Assembly (NCBI RefSeq): GCF_003362755.1
Contig: NZ_QKRA01000001.1
Span: forward strand, 248,001 to 312,000
Length of the DNA: 64,000 nucleotides
Reading direction: 5' to 3'
Source of the DNA: Marinomonas piezotolerans
Lineage (GTDB): Bacteria > Pseudomonadota > Gammaproteobacteria > Pseudomonadales > Marinomonadaceae
Shown piece after piece: positions 14,905 to 24,129 of the stretch; the first letter of the stretch is position 1, and every line of letters starts with the position of its first letter. Position numbers and translations under genes: made by a program. Below the pieces are notes generated by a model, which worked only from the letters and a program-made list of their open reading frames with translations, was not told the origin of the DNA and ran no database searches.

Positions 14905-15425
14905 AACTCTCACGTATACTGCTTACACCGTTTTTTGCCTTACTACTGTGCGTAACCGTTCAAGCACAACCTGTGGACGAGCGCTCCGTCAAAGCGGCCT
15001 ATATCTACAATTTTCTTCGTCTCACTGAGTGGCCCATTCCGCTGGAGCAGCCTTTCTATTTATGTATTTTAGGCCGTACCCCGCTTGATGGCGCGTTAAA
15101 CAAGTTGACGGGACAGCCCGTGCGTTCGCACACAAATATTCGTGTCATTAATGTGACGATCGGTGATGAACTGGCGGTATGTAACGCTCTTTACTTCGAC
15201 CAGAGTCAATATCGACAAATCGATGTACTAATGAGAAGATTGATGTCGGCGCCTATTTTGACGATTACCGACGTCCAAGGGCTAGCCGATCGTGGCACCA
15301 TGATTGAGATGAGTACACAGGACAACCGTGTAGTTTTTGAGATCAATCTAAGAGCAGCTCAGCAAGCTGAGATACACATCAGCGCACGGCTACTTAAGTT
15401 AGCTCGTCATGTCGCCACTCGATAA
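14901..15425 (+). CDS. YfiR-family periplasmic regulator (DUF4154)
   Basis: A signal peptide (about residues 1-23) is followed by the YfiR/DUF4154 hallmark VKAAYIYNFLRLTEWP and ILGRTPLDGAL, ending with a pattern VVFEINLRAAQQAEIHISARLLKLA in two parts. In Pseudomonas, YfiR represses the diguanylate cyclase YfiN from the periplasm. The gene overlaps the TonB receptor by 4 nt and is followed 10 nt later by the cyclase, so the three form one unit. The start at 14901 places the signal peptide at the N-terminus; an upstream in-frame start inside the receptor gene is rejected. Confidence 0.88.
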   Translation: MKLSRILLTPFFALLLCVTVQAQPVDERSVKAAYIYNFLRLTEWPIPLEQPFYLCILGRTPLDGALNKLTGQPVRSHTNIRVINVTIGDELAVCNALYFDQSQYRQIDVLMRRLMSAPILTITDVQGLADRGTMIEMSTQDNRVVFEINLRAAQQAEIHISARLLKLARHVATR

Positions 15426-15435
15426 GGCGAACACT

Positions 15436-17520
15436 ATGCAAAGATTCCAACGTTCCATCCTTCATCAGCTCGTCACATACGGTATCTTGATTACCGCGCT
15501 AGCGCTTTTTCTGCTGATGATGGGGACCCAAGCCTACAATGCCTTCAACAAGTATCGTGCGCTGAGCAGCGCCATGCATGTTGCGGCGGATGTGATCGGT
15601 AGCAACAGCACTGCTGCCATCCTGTTTCAGGACGAAATCACCGCCACAGAAGTGTTGCATTCACTATCAGCTTCACCTGATATGCTTCGTGCCTCCATTA
15701 CACTTCCTAGCGGTAGCCAGTTGGCTGAATACCACGCTGTTGATCACCTTGATTGCCCCCCAACGAATACCGCTAAGGAAAATCTGCTAGAGACCTCAAG
15801 CGGCTTACAATTCAGCTGGTGCAGCGTAGGGCTTCAGCAGCCGATTAATCTGCACGGTGAGCGCATCGGCACCATTGTTCTTGAGTACAGCCTTAAAACG
15901 CTACGCTCCAGCATCCTGTTTGATTTACTTTTTGGCATTCTTTCTATCGTAGCCACTCTTGGGCTATCGCTACTGCTCTGGCGGCGCTTGGCGATTCGTA
16001 TTACACGACCACTTCGCCACCTCTCCAACATCACACAGCAAGTTAGCTCTAAGCAGGATTTAGGGGTACGTGCTGTGGTCACTTCGCGCGATGAGGTCGG
16101 GCGATTAACCAGCGATTTCAACGGTATGATGGAAAAGTTGCAGCAATACGACGTTCAATTAAAGCAAGAGTTGCAACAGCGCCGCATTGCTGAGGAGCGG
16201 CTTAACCAATTGGCTTATCATGACAATGTCACTGGGCTGTATAATCGTCACTATTTCAATGAGTGCTTGGACGATGTGATCGCTCAATCATGCCGCAATG
16301 ACCATGGCTTTGCGTTACTGCTAATCGACTTAGATGGATTCAAGAAGATCAACGACACTCTTGGGCATGACATGGGAGATCAGTTGCTCTGCCAAGTCGC
16401 GTCTAGACTTAAAAATAGCATGCGTGCTAGCGATAAGGTATGCCGCTTGGGAGGCGACGAATTCGCGATCATTACGGGGTGCAATATCGGTCCTGATGAA
16501 GCACAGCAGCTAGCGCAAAAGCTAGTCGATACGCTGGCTTCTGCCTATTCATTAGGTGATCGTTGGGCATTTATTACGGGGAGTATTGGCATCTGTTTGT
16601 GCCCCGAACACGCCAAAGACAAAGAGCTGTTAGTAAAATACGCTGACGTCGCGATGTATCAGGCTAAAGAGCAGGGTAAGAACGGCTATTGCGTTTATGC
16701 TCCAGGCTCGGAGGTCCACCTAGACGATCTTGTTCGAATTGAACACGACATTCACGACGCTCTTGCATCGAATCAGCTACGTCTGAACTATGAGCCTTGG
16801 TTCACGGCCAGCGAACGAGCACTCGCTGGTTTCGAAGCACAGCTTTATTGGGAGCATCCCCAATTGGGCGTGATTCATCCGACGCAATTTATTCCCATTG
16901 CAAACCTGACGGGTCTGATTGTGCCAATCGGAGAGTGGGTGGTGGAACAGGCGATGCAACAATTGGCAAAATGGAAGCAATTAGACCCTGAACTCAAGAT
17001 CAGCCTCCCATTCTACGCTCAAATGCTGCATCAAGCCTCGTCAGTAGAACGCCTAATCGCAGCGCGGGACAATGCTTCTTTGGGGCCTGATGACGTCGAA
17101 TTGGTAATGAGTGAACATGAAGCTCTGGCGGAATCTAGCAGCATGCTTCATGCCAGTATAAAGCGTTTACGTGAGACGGGTTTCCTAATGACTCTTGACG
17201 AGTTCGGAGCAGGACCATCGTCACTTCCCTGTCTTCAACACGTCTCGTTTGAGCATCTCAAGGTTGATAGCGCGCTAGTGGCGCATTTAGATCAAGCCCA
17301 GTGTAGCCATGCGTTATTGCAGGCTATGGTCGGTTTTGGCAGTGCACTTAAAGTCACAATGATAGCGCAAGGCATACTCAACGAGGAGCAAGCGAAGATA
17401 CTCGCTTGCCTAGGCTATGCCCGTCTTCAAGGTCCGTATCTATGCGAACCAGTCTCCGCGAATGCTGCTCAGGCGCTTCTTGAGCAGGCAGCTGGGGAAT
17501 ATCCTTCTCGAAACGGTTAG
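15436..17520 (+). CDS. YfiN-like diguanylate cyclase with degenerate EAL domain
   Basis: The 694-residue inner-membrane protein has two transmembrane helices flanking a periplasmic CHASE8-like sensor (about 35-155), a HAMP linker, a GGDEF domain with intact GGDEF at 339-343 and an EAL-like domain. The EAL part has lost key residues: EAQ replaces EAL, LDEFGAG replaces DDFGTG and AQG replaces AEG. It should therefore make, not break, c-di-GMP, and the EAL remnant may be structural. ATG 15436 has AAGGCGA upstream and is preferred over 15409. Control by the adjacent YfiR-like protein is inferred. Confidence 0.87.
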   Translation: MQRFQRSILHQLVTYGILITALALFLLMMGTQAYNAFNKYRALSSAMHVAADVIGSNSTAAILFQDEITATEVLHSLSASPDMLRASITLPSGSQLAEYHAVDHLDCPPTNTAKENLLETSSGLQFSWCSVGLQQPINLHGERIGTIVLEYSLKTLRSSILFDLLFGILSIVATLGLSLLLWRRLAIRITRPLRHLSNITQQVSSKQDLGVRAVVTSRDEVGRLTSDFNGMMEKLQQYDVQLKQELQQRRIAEERLNQLAYHDNVTGLYNRHYFNECLDDVIAQSCRNDHGFALLLIDLDGFKKINDTLGHDMGDQLLCQVASRLKNSMRASDKVCRLGGDEFAIITGCNIGPDEAQQLAQKLVDTLASAYSLGDRWAFITGSIGICLCPEHAKDKELLVKYADVAMYQAKEQGKNGYCVYAPGSEVHLDDLVRIEHDIHDALASNQLRLNYEPWFTASERALAGFEAQLYWEHPQLGVIHPTQFIPIANLTGLIVPIGEWVVEQAMQQLAKWKQLDPELKISLPFYAQMLHQASSVERLIAARDNASLGPDDVELVMSEHEALAESSSMLHASIKRLRETGFLMTLDEFGAGPSSLPCLQHVSFEHLKVDSALVAHLDQAQCSHALLQAMVGFGSALKVTMIAQGILNEEQAKILACLGYARLQGPYLCEPVSANAAQALLEQAAGEYPSRNG

Positions 17521-17706
17521 TTTCGCCAGATTGTGCGGCATAGAGTGCCCAACAATCACATTTCAATGCCATGAATCCGATGTGTTGCTACGTCATGCGT
17601 TATTTGGCGCAAAGACGTCATAGATTTTACCAAAAGCTTACTGTCAATTTATATTTATATAGTCTAAATTAGTATTATCTAATATAAATGGTGCAGGGAT
17701 TTAAAA

Positions 17707-18216
17707 ATGACTATTAAGAAAAAAGTATTGTTAGGCGTGCTTATTTTGGGTGGCGCGATAAGTTATTCGCCACTCTATGCAGATGAGGTGGGCTATGGCG
17801 CTCATGGCGCTGAAAACACCATCGATGCTGAGCTAACACTAGAATCTATGTTGAATTACGCTATCGAAGATGAATATCTCGCGCGTGGCGAGTACCAAAA
17901 AATTATTGCTACTTTTGGCTCTGAGCGACCGTTTACAAATATTCTGAAAGCTGAAGAGAAACACATAACATGGCTCGAGCCATTGTTTATTAAATACAAC
18001 ATAAACATACCGGAAGATCGAGGTATGGAGGAGGCGGTGATACCGGATGACTTTGATGCGACATTTGCAATTGGGGTTGATGCTGAAATTGCAAACATTG
18101 ATATGTACACGCGCTTTTTAGCGCAAGACCTACCGAGTGATGTTCGAGATGTTTTTGAGCGGTTACGAAACGCTTCCGAAAACCATTTAGCGGCGTTTCA
18201 AAAGCGTATGAAGTAA
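17707..18216 (+). CDS. Exported ferritin-like DUF2202 protein
   Basis: A signal peptide (about residues 1-25) precedes a four-helix bundle with ferritin-like metal motifs: EDEYLARGEY near 55-64, AEEKH near 85-89, EIANIDMY near 126-133 and ENHLAAF near the end. These Glu and ExxH residues match the DUF2202 family. Function is unproven; iron binding in the periplasm is plausible. An AT-rich imperfect dyad (about 17652-17685) lies in the promoter region. It stands alone between two c-di-GMP genes. Confidence 0.82.
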   Translation: MTIKKKVLLGVLILGGAISYSPLYADEVGYGAHGAENTIDAELTLESMLNYAIEDEYLARGEYQKIIATFGSERPFTNILKAEEKHITWLEPLFIKYNINIPEDRGMEEAVIPDDFDATFAIGVDAEIANIDMYTRFLAQDLPSDVRDVFERLRNASENHLAAFQKRMK

Positions 18217-18243
18217 GAGGTATGCGATTAAGCTGGCGTGTGT

Positions 18244-18269
18244 CGCTGGCTTTTTTCGCTGGCTTTTTT
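18244..18269 (+). repeat. Two tandem copies of CGCTGGCTTTTTT
   Basis: The 13-base unit is repeated exactly, followed by a partial third CGCTT. It lies after the DUF2202 gene. There is no complementary GCCAGCG arm, so it is not an ordinary hairpin terminator. Confidence 0.5.
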
Positions 18270-18417
18270 CGCTTATGCAAGGTGGATCAAAGGCGTGAAC
18301 AGGTCGAACCGATCTATGAAAAGTCATTTCGTATCTTTTCGTAATTATCGATGCAGCGTGATGCTCATATGTGCGATTTGTGAGCTATATTCAGTTTAAT
18401 GCTCAAGAGAAAATAAT

Positions 18418-20994
18418 ATGAATCTACGTAGCATTTTACTTTTTCTAACGTTGTTTAGCTGCCTCACTGCTGTGGTAGGTGAATATCTCTTCTATCAGCA
18501 ATCGGTCAATTCCAATGTAGAGAAAGAGGAGCAATCTGCTGATACGACTGCAAGCCTTATTGCGGTGAAGCTTGATACGGCCATAGAAAAATATATTAAG
18601 GCCAGCCGAACGCTCGCATCCTTACCGGACATCTTGGATGAGATGTCTGAGCCCCACGAGCAGAGTTATTCAATAAGTAAGTACTTGTTGTATTTGTTTT
18701 GTGACAAGGGACACGCAAGCCTTTGTTACTTACTCAAACCAGATGGTCTGACGGTGGCGGACAACGTTGGACCGAATGATGAGAACTCCCTTGAAGGAAA
18801 TAATTACTCTTTTCGACCCTACTTCTCTGAGGCGTTGAAGCAAGGAGGATACGTGTATGCCGCGTTAGGAACCGTGACTAAAAAGAGAGGGTTGTATTTC
18901 AGTACGCGTATTGAAGATGCGGATTCGTCTGTATTAGGTGTGGCTGTGATGAAAGTCCCGATGGAAAATCTTGAGTCAGAGATTAATAATCTTGAAGGCA
19001 CGGCGGTTTTAATTAGCCCTGATGGCGTTGTTCTTTCAAGCAGCGACAAGAGCTGGGAAATGAGTTCACTTTGGCCCATTCCCGAAGCGCGTATGCGCGA
19101 AATTATAGCGTCAAAACAGTTCGGAATGGATCCGATCTTATCGCTGGGGTTTGATCAAGAAATCAAAGATCAGCGCCTCTACAGTAAACAGCATAATGAC
19201 GCTTTTATCGTTGGTCAGTCTGAGCTGAAAACCATGCCAGGATGGCAACTTCTTTACCTTAATGAGGCCCCTGAGTTCTATTGGCTGGATGATACCGTTG
19301 TACCACTTGTTTCTTTAATGTTTCTTTTGGCGTCTATCGCCTCATTGATGCTGTATAAAGTCGGAACTAGAGATCTAAAATTCCTTAAGGAGGCCGAGCA
19401 CGAATTAATGAGCAGCGAAGAGCGACTTAGACAGCTTGCTGAACTCACGAATGAGGGTGTTTTGATCCATAAAGACGGCGTGATTATAGATACAAATAAA
19501 GCGTCAGCGGAGATATTTGATTACCCAGAAGATGATCTGATCGGAAAAGACATCTGGAGTTTGATGGCTGCAGAATGTGTTCCTATGGCCCACCACAATA
19601 TGTCTATCGGCTACGAACGACCCTATGATCTTGAGGGAAAAAGGAGGAGTGGCGAGATTTTTCCAATGGAGGTGAGTGCTCGGGATAGCACTATAAAACG
19701 CGAAAAGGTTCGGGTTTGTTGTATTCGAGATCTTTCGCAAAGTAACTCATTAGTGATTGATAGGTTGAACTTTTTCATCGAAGACGCTGAAAGAAGCGGA
19801 TGTCTTTTTGCTGTTGTTTATATCGATCTGGACAACTTTAAGCGCTTTAACGACAGCCTAGGTCATGAATTCGGTGACAAATTATTAACGGCCGCGGCCA
19901 GGCGTTTGCGCAGCGGATTAGAAGATCATGACAGTCTTCTACGCCACGGAGGAGATGAGTTCATTATACTGCTGCAAAACTTTGGAGACTCTAGTGAACT
20001 GTTAAAAGCCGTGGAGCGCTTACATGCTGTCTTTAATGATGAGTTTGTTATTGATCAATATGGTGTTTCACTGTCGGCCACTTTTGGGGTATCCATTTAC
20101 CCTCGCCACGGCGAAAGCGCTGTAAGCTTGTTGCAAAATGCGGAATTGGCGATGTACTGGTGCCGAGAGATCGGTAACCAGGGGGACTTTGAGTTCTATT
20201 CGGAAGATATGGGACGTAAAGCGGGACATAAATTGGAAATGGAGCAGCAGCTCAGGAGAGCGCTAGAAAATGAGGAATTACTGCTCAATTATCAACCCGT
20301 GTATGCCTATCTGGATGGTGAAATCAGTTTGGTATCGACTGAAGTGCTGGTTCGTTGGAATTCTAAAGAGCTGGGTATGGTCGGGCCCGAGAAGTTTATT
20401 CCGATCGCCGAAAACACAGGACTGATCGTGGAGATTGGTAATTGGATTATTCAGACTGCTTGTCAGCAAGGGGCGGATTGGATGGCGCGGGGTTATCGAC
20501 CATTTAGGCTCGCCATTAATATTTCTCCGAGGCAATTACGGCAGTATGATTTTATTAATGTACTGCAGGGTATTCTGAGTGACACGGGTTATCCCGCAGA
20601 GCAATTATGCTTGGAGATTACGGAAGGCATTCTCATTGAAGACGATCAGTATGCTCGGTTCATTCTCAACCAAATTAAGGAATTAGGCATTCTACTGGCA
20701 ATTGATGATTTCGGTACTGGTTACTCGTCGCTTTCTTATTTGAAAAATTACCCTTTTGACCTGCTAAAAATTGACCGGGCATTTGTAGCCGATTTAGATA
20801 TAGATAAAAGCCACAACCAATTAGTGAAAGCATGTATTTTGATGGCGCACGGTCTGAATATGAAAGTCGTGGCGGAAGGCGTTGAAACGGCAGACCAACT
20901 GAAGTTTCTGGCAGATCATGCGTCTGATTATTATCAGGGATACTATCTTAACCGCCCAATGCCCGCTAAGCCATTTGAAGAGCTGTTAAAGTAA
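18418..20994 (+). CDS. Cache-PAS-GGDEF-EAL c-di-GMP enzyme
   Basis: The 858-residue membrane protein has an N-terminal helix, a large periplasmic Cache-type sensor (about 30-300), a second membrane helix, a PAS domain (about 335-440, ELTNEGVLIHKDG), then GGDEF and EAL domains. GGDEF is intact at 511-515. The EAL domain keeps EVL (642-644), DDFGTGYSS and AEGVE, so it is probably an active phosphodiesterase as well. The external ligand is unknown. The DUF4177 gene follows 17 bp later. Confidence 0.9.
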   Translation: MNLRSILLFLTLFSCLTAVVGEYLFYQQSVNSNVEKEEQSADTTASLIAVKLDTAIEKYIKASRTLASLPDILDEMSEPHEQSYSISKYLLYLFCDKGHASLCYLLKPDGLTVADNVGPNDENSLEGNNYSFRPYFSEALKQGGYVYAALGTVTKKRGLYFSTRIEDADSSVLGVAVMKVPMENLESEINNLEGTAVLISPDGVVLSSSDKSWEMSSLWPIPEARMREIIASKQFGMDPILSLGFDQEIKDQRLYSKQHNDAFIVGQSELKTMPGWQLLYLNEAPEFYWLDDTVVPLVSLMFLLASIASLMLYKVGTRDLKFLKEAEHELMSSEERLRQLAELTNEGVLIHKDGVIIDTNKASAEIFDYPEDDLIGKDIWSLMAAECVPMAHHNMSIGYERPYDLEGKRRSGEIFPMEVSARDSTIKREKVRVCCIRDLSQSNSLVIDRLNFFIEDAERSGCLFAVVYIDLDNFKRFNDSLGHEFGDKLLTAAARRLRSGLEDHDSLLRHGGDEFIILLQNFGDSSELLKAVERLHAVFNDEFVIDQYGVSLSATFGVSIYPRHGESAVSLLQNAELAMYWCREIGNQGDFEFYSEDMGRKAGHKLEMEQQLRRALENEELLLNYQPVYAYLDGEISLVSTEVLVRWNSKELGMVGPEKFIPIAENTGLIVEIGNWIIQTACQQGADWMARGYRPFRLAINISPRQLRQYDFINVLQGILSDTGYPAEQLCLEITEGILIEDDQYARFILNQIKELGILLAIDDFGTGYSSLSYLKNYPFDLLKIDRAFVADLDIDKSHNQLVKACILMAHGLNMKVVAEGVETADQLKFLADHASDYYQGYYLNRPMPAKPFEELLK

Positions 20995-21011
20995 AACGAG
21001 TAGGAGCATTA

Positions 21012-21206
21012 ATGAAAAAATTCGAATATAAGATTGTAGATACACGGGATGTGGAGTCGGCAGGGCTGTTCAAAGGCCGAAAGCGCGAAGATGTTGAGGC
21101 TCATCTAAATTCGCTTGGTGCGGAAGGCTGGGAGCTAGTTAATGTTGATTTTCGTGAACTGGAAGGGAGGCTGGAGTTTGCCGGTGTTATGAAAAAGCAA
21201 CGATAA
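21012..21206 (+). CDS. Small DUF4177 protein
   Basis: The 64-residue protein has the DUF4177 pattern: MKKFEYKIVDT at the start, then LNSLGAEGWELVNV. AGGAG stands 7 nt before the ATG. Function is unknown. It is likely co-transcribed with the c-di-GMP enzyme upstream. Confidence 0.75.
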   Translation: MKKFEYKIVDTRDVESAGLFKGRKREDVEAHLNSLGAEGWELVNVDFRELEGRLEFAGVMKKQR

Positions 21207-21435
21207 GGCGTGAATTAGACGTTGTTCTGGTGCGATACTAAATCGGTTCTCTTGTTTAAGTCGCGATGACGTAGCTGGGTCATTATCTTGCGACTATTCG
21301 ACCACTAGGTACTCGTTGGTCATCTGTACCTATTCATTCTTCTTAATTTTGTGCCTGTGTGCCATATCTCATTTCCCATAATATCCGAGCTTAAATTTAG
21401 TCAACGCGGTTTCTGTGTTAAGCGAGGAGAAATTA

Positions 21436-22419
21436 ATGGAGATCAACCTAGTCGTCGTTTGGGCGCTTATTATCATCTTCGGACTGACAATGTATGTTTT
21501 GTCCGATGGTTTTGATTTGGGGGTTGGGGTGCTTTTTCTAGCGGCACCGAACTCAAGAGATCGAGACGCCATGTTACGCTCCGTTACGAAACGCTGGGAT
21601 GGCAGCGAAGCTTGGTTGGCATTAGTGGCAGTGTGTTTTGCCATAGCTTTTCCGCCGACGCTTTCGGTAATGTGGGCTGCATTTTCCATTCCTTTGTTGG
21701 GGATGTTGTTCGGTCTAATGATTCGCGGACTCGCGTTCAAAAAACGTGCTGATAATCGTGGGCGTTGGGACGCGCTATTCTGCTTCGGCTCAATGTTGGT
21801 GACCTTTTTGCAAGGCACGATATTAGGGGCTTTGATTCAGGGTACCGCAGTCGAAGGACAGCGGTTTGTGGGTAACCAATGGGACTGGCTGACATGGTTC
21901 AGCGCTTTGACGGGGCTGACATTATTGCTCACTTATGCCTTGCTTGGTGCGACTTGGTTATTGGTTACGACCGAAGGTGCTTTGTACAAAAAGATGCGCC
22001 GTCATTCTCATCATTTGTTAGTCTGGTTCGGTTACGCGATGACCATTGTAATGTTGGTTACGCCTTTTCTAAACGAGGCGCAAAGAGAGCGATGGTTGGG
22101 TTTGCCAAATCTATTCCATATGGGTTTTGTGCCTATGTTAGGCGTGATGGCGTTTGTGTGGGTCTATTATGTTATCCGTTTTTCAGAGTGGCGACGGTGG
22201 CCATTTGCCATCACTTTGATTATGTTGTGGACGGCGTTTTTCACTTATATCACGAGTCTTTGGCCAAACATTATCATACCTAATATGAGTATCTACGAGA
22301 TGGCAGGGCAGGCGAACTTAGGTCAACCATTGTGGGGCATACTGCTGTTTGTATTGGCTATTCTAGCCTACAGTTTTAGGGCGTTTAAATCATCATTTGA
22401 TAACCCTCAACTTGTTTGA
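21436..22419 (+). CDS. cydB: Cytochrome bd-type ubiquinol oxidase subunit II without a subunit I gene
   Basis: The 327-residue protein has eight or nine hydrophobic helices and the CydB signatures DGFDLGVGVLF near the N-terminus and WDGSEAWLALVA near 58-69. Subunit II normally pairs with heme-carrying CydA, encoded just upstream, but the preceding 230 bp hold no cydA or remnant, and none is elsewhere in the window. GAGGAG before ATG 21436 decides the start over GTG 21415. It may pair with a CydA encoded elsewhere, or be a relic. Confidence 0.85.
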   Translation: MEINLVVVWALIIIFGLTMYVLSDGFDLGVGVLFLAAPNSRDRDAMLRSVTKRWDGSEAWLALVAVCFAIAFPPTLSVMWAAFSIPLLGMLFGLMIRGLAFKKRADNRGRWDALFCFGSMLVTFLQGTILGALIQGTAVEGQRFVGNQWDWLTWFSALTGLTLLLTYALLGATWLLVTTEGALYKKMRRHSHHLLVWFGYAMTIVMLVTPFLNEAQRERWLGLPNLFHMGFVPMLGVMAFVWVYYVIRFSEWRRWPFAITLIMLWTAFFTYITSLWPNIIIPNMSIYEMAGQANLGQPLWGILLFVLAILAYSFRAFKSSFDNPQLV

Positions 22420-22460
22420 TGATTGATTTATTGCTTGATCGTTGTATGCGCTGTTAGCGC

Positions 22461-23873
22461 TTAGCTTGCGCTGAGTAAGGTATTAAACAGTAAATGGAGC
22501 GCTGTTCGTCGGTGCTCTGTTAGCGGTTGTGAGAAGCTAAGGCGCATATGATTTTTGTAAAGGCTCTGGGCTGAGAAGAGAGCACCGGGGGTTAGGACTA
22601 TCCCTTCCTGTATGAGGGCTTTATAGCTTTGTTGTGTGTCAATGTGGCTAGGAAGCTCTACCCAACAGCTTAATCCCCCATTCGGACGACTGAATCGTAC
22701 CAGATCTCCCCAGTTTGCAGAGATTTCGTTTAACCATTCATCTCGTTGGTTTTTAAGCAACTGGCGTTGTTGACTGATGTAGCGTTTGAAATGTCCTGTC
22801 GTAATGAACTCTGTTAGCCCTTGTTGGGTTGCGCGTGGGCTAGCTAGCTGTGTAATCAGCTTTAGTTGTATGATTTTTTGTTGTAAGTGCCCACCACTGA
22901 TCCAGCCTATTCGTAGTTCTCGGGATAGACATTTGGAGAACGAGCCACACAGAATCACACGCTGGTCATGATCGAACGCTTTTAGTGGCGCACAAAGCTC
23001 ATTACGAAATCTAAGTTCGCCATAGATGTCGTCTTCTATGATGTAAAAACTGTTAGTTTTGGCTATGGATACCAGCTGTTTCATATCATTTGTCGACATT
23101 TTTGAGCCAGTGGGCGTGTTGAAATTTGGCGTTACAACACAAGCTTTTATCGGGTAGCGTTTTGTTTTTTCTTCTAGCTCATTAAGGTCGATGCCTGTGG
23201 TAGGGTCAGATGATATTTCTATGACGTCTAGCCCCATTTGCTCAATCTGCTGTAGCACTCCATAAAATGCGGGCGACTCCACTGCTACGGTATCTCCCAT
23301 TTGGCAAGTCGCCATGAGTGCTAAGAATAGGGCGTGTTGGCAGCCAGCGGTAATGCACAGGTTGTCTGCATCCAAAGCGGTGTCTCGCTGGCGATAAAGC
23401 TCAACAATGGCTTGCCGTAAGCCTTGTTGTCCACTCGGCTCATCGTAATAGTTGGCTTTTTGTTCTGGCTGTGATCGCGCTGCCCGACTGATCATTCTGT
23501 TGAGTGTTTGCAGATGTTTGGATGCTGGAGCACCTCCTTCGGTTGGCAATATGTCAAACGCCGCGCTGCGAGACATAATGTCTCGAAATAGCTCGGGTAC
23601 GTTAACTTGGGTAGGTAAGCTTGGTGTTGAAACTTTTTCGGGGCGATGGCGGTGAACAGAGGGCTGCGTAACAAAATAGCCTGATTTTGGAATGGCATAC
23701 ACGAGCTGTTCGGTTTCTAACCGCTGTAAAGCGTGAATAACCGTTGCTTTGGAAAGCGTATGTTGTTGGCACAGCGTCCGCACTGATGGCAGCTTTTCAC
23801 CTGCTTTGAAGCGCCCCGTCTGAATTTTTTGTCTTAGGTGTGCTTCGAGCGCTTCATATCGGAAACCTGCCAT
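22461..23873 (-). CDS. MocR-type transcriptional regulator (GntR-aminotransferase fusion)
   Basis: Residues 1-75 form a GntR winged helix (AGEKLPSVRTLCQQHTLSKA). Residues about 110-465 form a fold-I PLP aminotransferase with IEDDIYGELRF and the PLP lysine in CGSFSK. Such regulators sense amine metabolites or PLP and usually control a neighbouring gene. The adjacent divergent stretch holds only a weak 65-codon candidate, so the target is not obvious. The gene converges with cydB across 41 bp. Confidence 0.9.
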   Translation of the reverse strand: MAGFRYEALEAHLRQKIQTGRFKAGEKLPSVRTLCQQHTLSKATVIHALQRLETEQLVYAIPKSGYFVTQPSVHRHRPEKVSTPSLPTQVNVPELFRDIMSRSAAFDILPTEGGAPASKHLQTLNRMISRAARSQPEQKANYYDEPSGQQGLRQAIVELYRQRDTALDADNLCITAGCQHALFLALMATCQMGDTVAVESPAFYGVLQQIEQMGLDVIEISSDPTTGIDLNELEEKTKRYPIKACVVTPNFNTPTGSKMSTNDMKQLVSIAKTNSFYIIEDDIYGELRFRNELCAPLKAFDHDQRVILCGSFSKCLSRELRIGWISGGHLQQKIIQLKLITQLASPRATQQGLTEFITTGHFKRYISQQRQLLKNQRDEWLNEISANWGDLVRFSRPNGGLSCWVELPSHIDTQQSYKALIQEGIVLTPGALFSAQSLYKNHMRLSFSQPLTEHRRTALHLLFNTLLSAS

Positions 23874-23909
23874 GGATAGAGTCTGCCTTGCGAGCTGGTC
23901 TTAGTTTAG

Positions 23910-24107
23910 GTGTATTATTTAAAGTTATTAGTAACTGTACTGATTTTAACTGGATGTGTCTGCAAAAGGACAGAAAAGCATTTATTGAAGAAGCGTCAAA
24001 GCGTTATTTGGGCATTACTTCAATGTTCGAGTAAAAATAGACCGTTCGTAAGTGGCTTTGTTAGGTTTCACTACACTTTAAACGTGACCATCCTTGGCAA
24101 CCGTTAA
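23910..24107 (+). CDS. Possible small lipoprotein
   Basis: A GTG-started frame of 65 codons opens with MYYLKLLVTVLILTGC, which fits a lipoprotein signal (LTGC lipobox). The rest is basic and without known motifs, and there is no good ribosome-binding site. It is divergent from the MocR gene, the usual place for its target. It may equally be chance. Confidence 0.25.
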   Translation: MYYLKLLVTVLILTGCVCKRTEKHLLKKRQSVIWALLQCSSKNRPFVSGFVRFHYTLNVTILGNR

Positions 24108-24129
24108 CGTGTGTGGGTGACAATGTAAA

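Noticed and set aside
18224..18269. Terminator after the DUF2202 gene
   Set aside because: The GCTGGC motifs are direct, not inverted, repeats; no stable stem precedes the T-runs.
23840..24034. Second frame overlapping the MocR start region
   Set aside because: It runs antisense into the MocR gene and lacks start signals or recognisable protein character.
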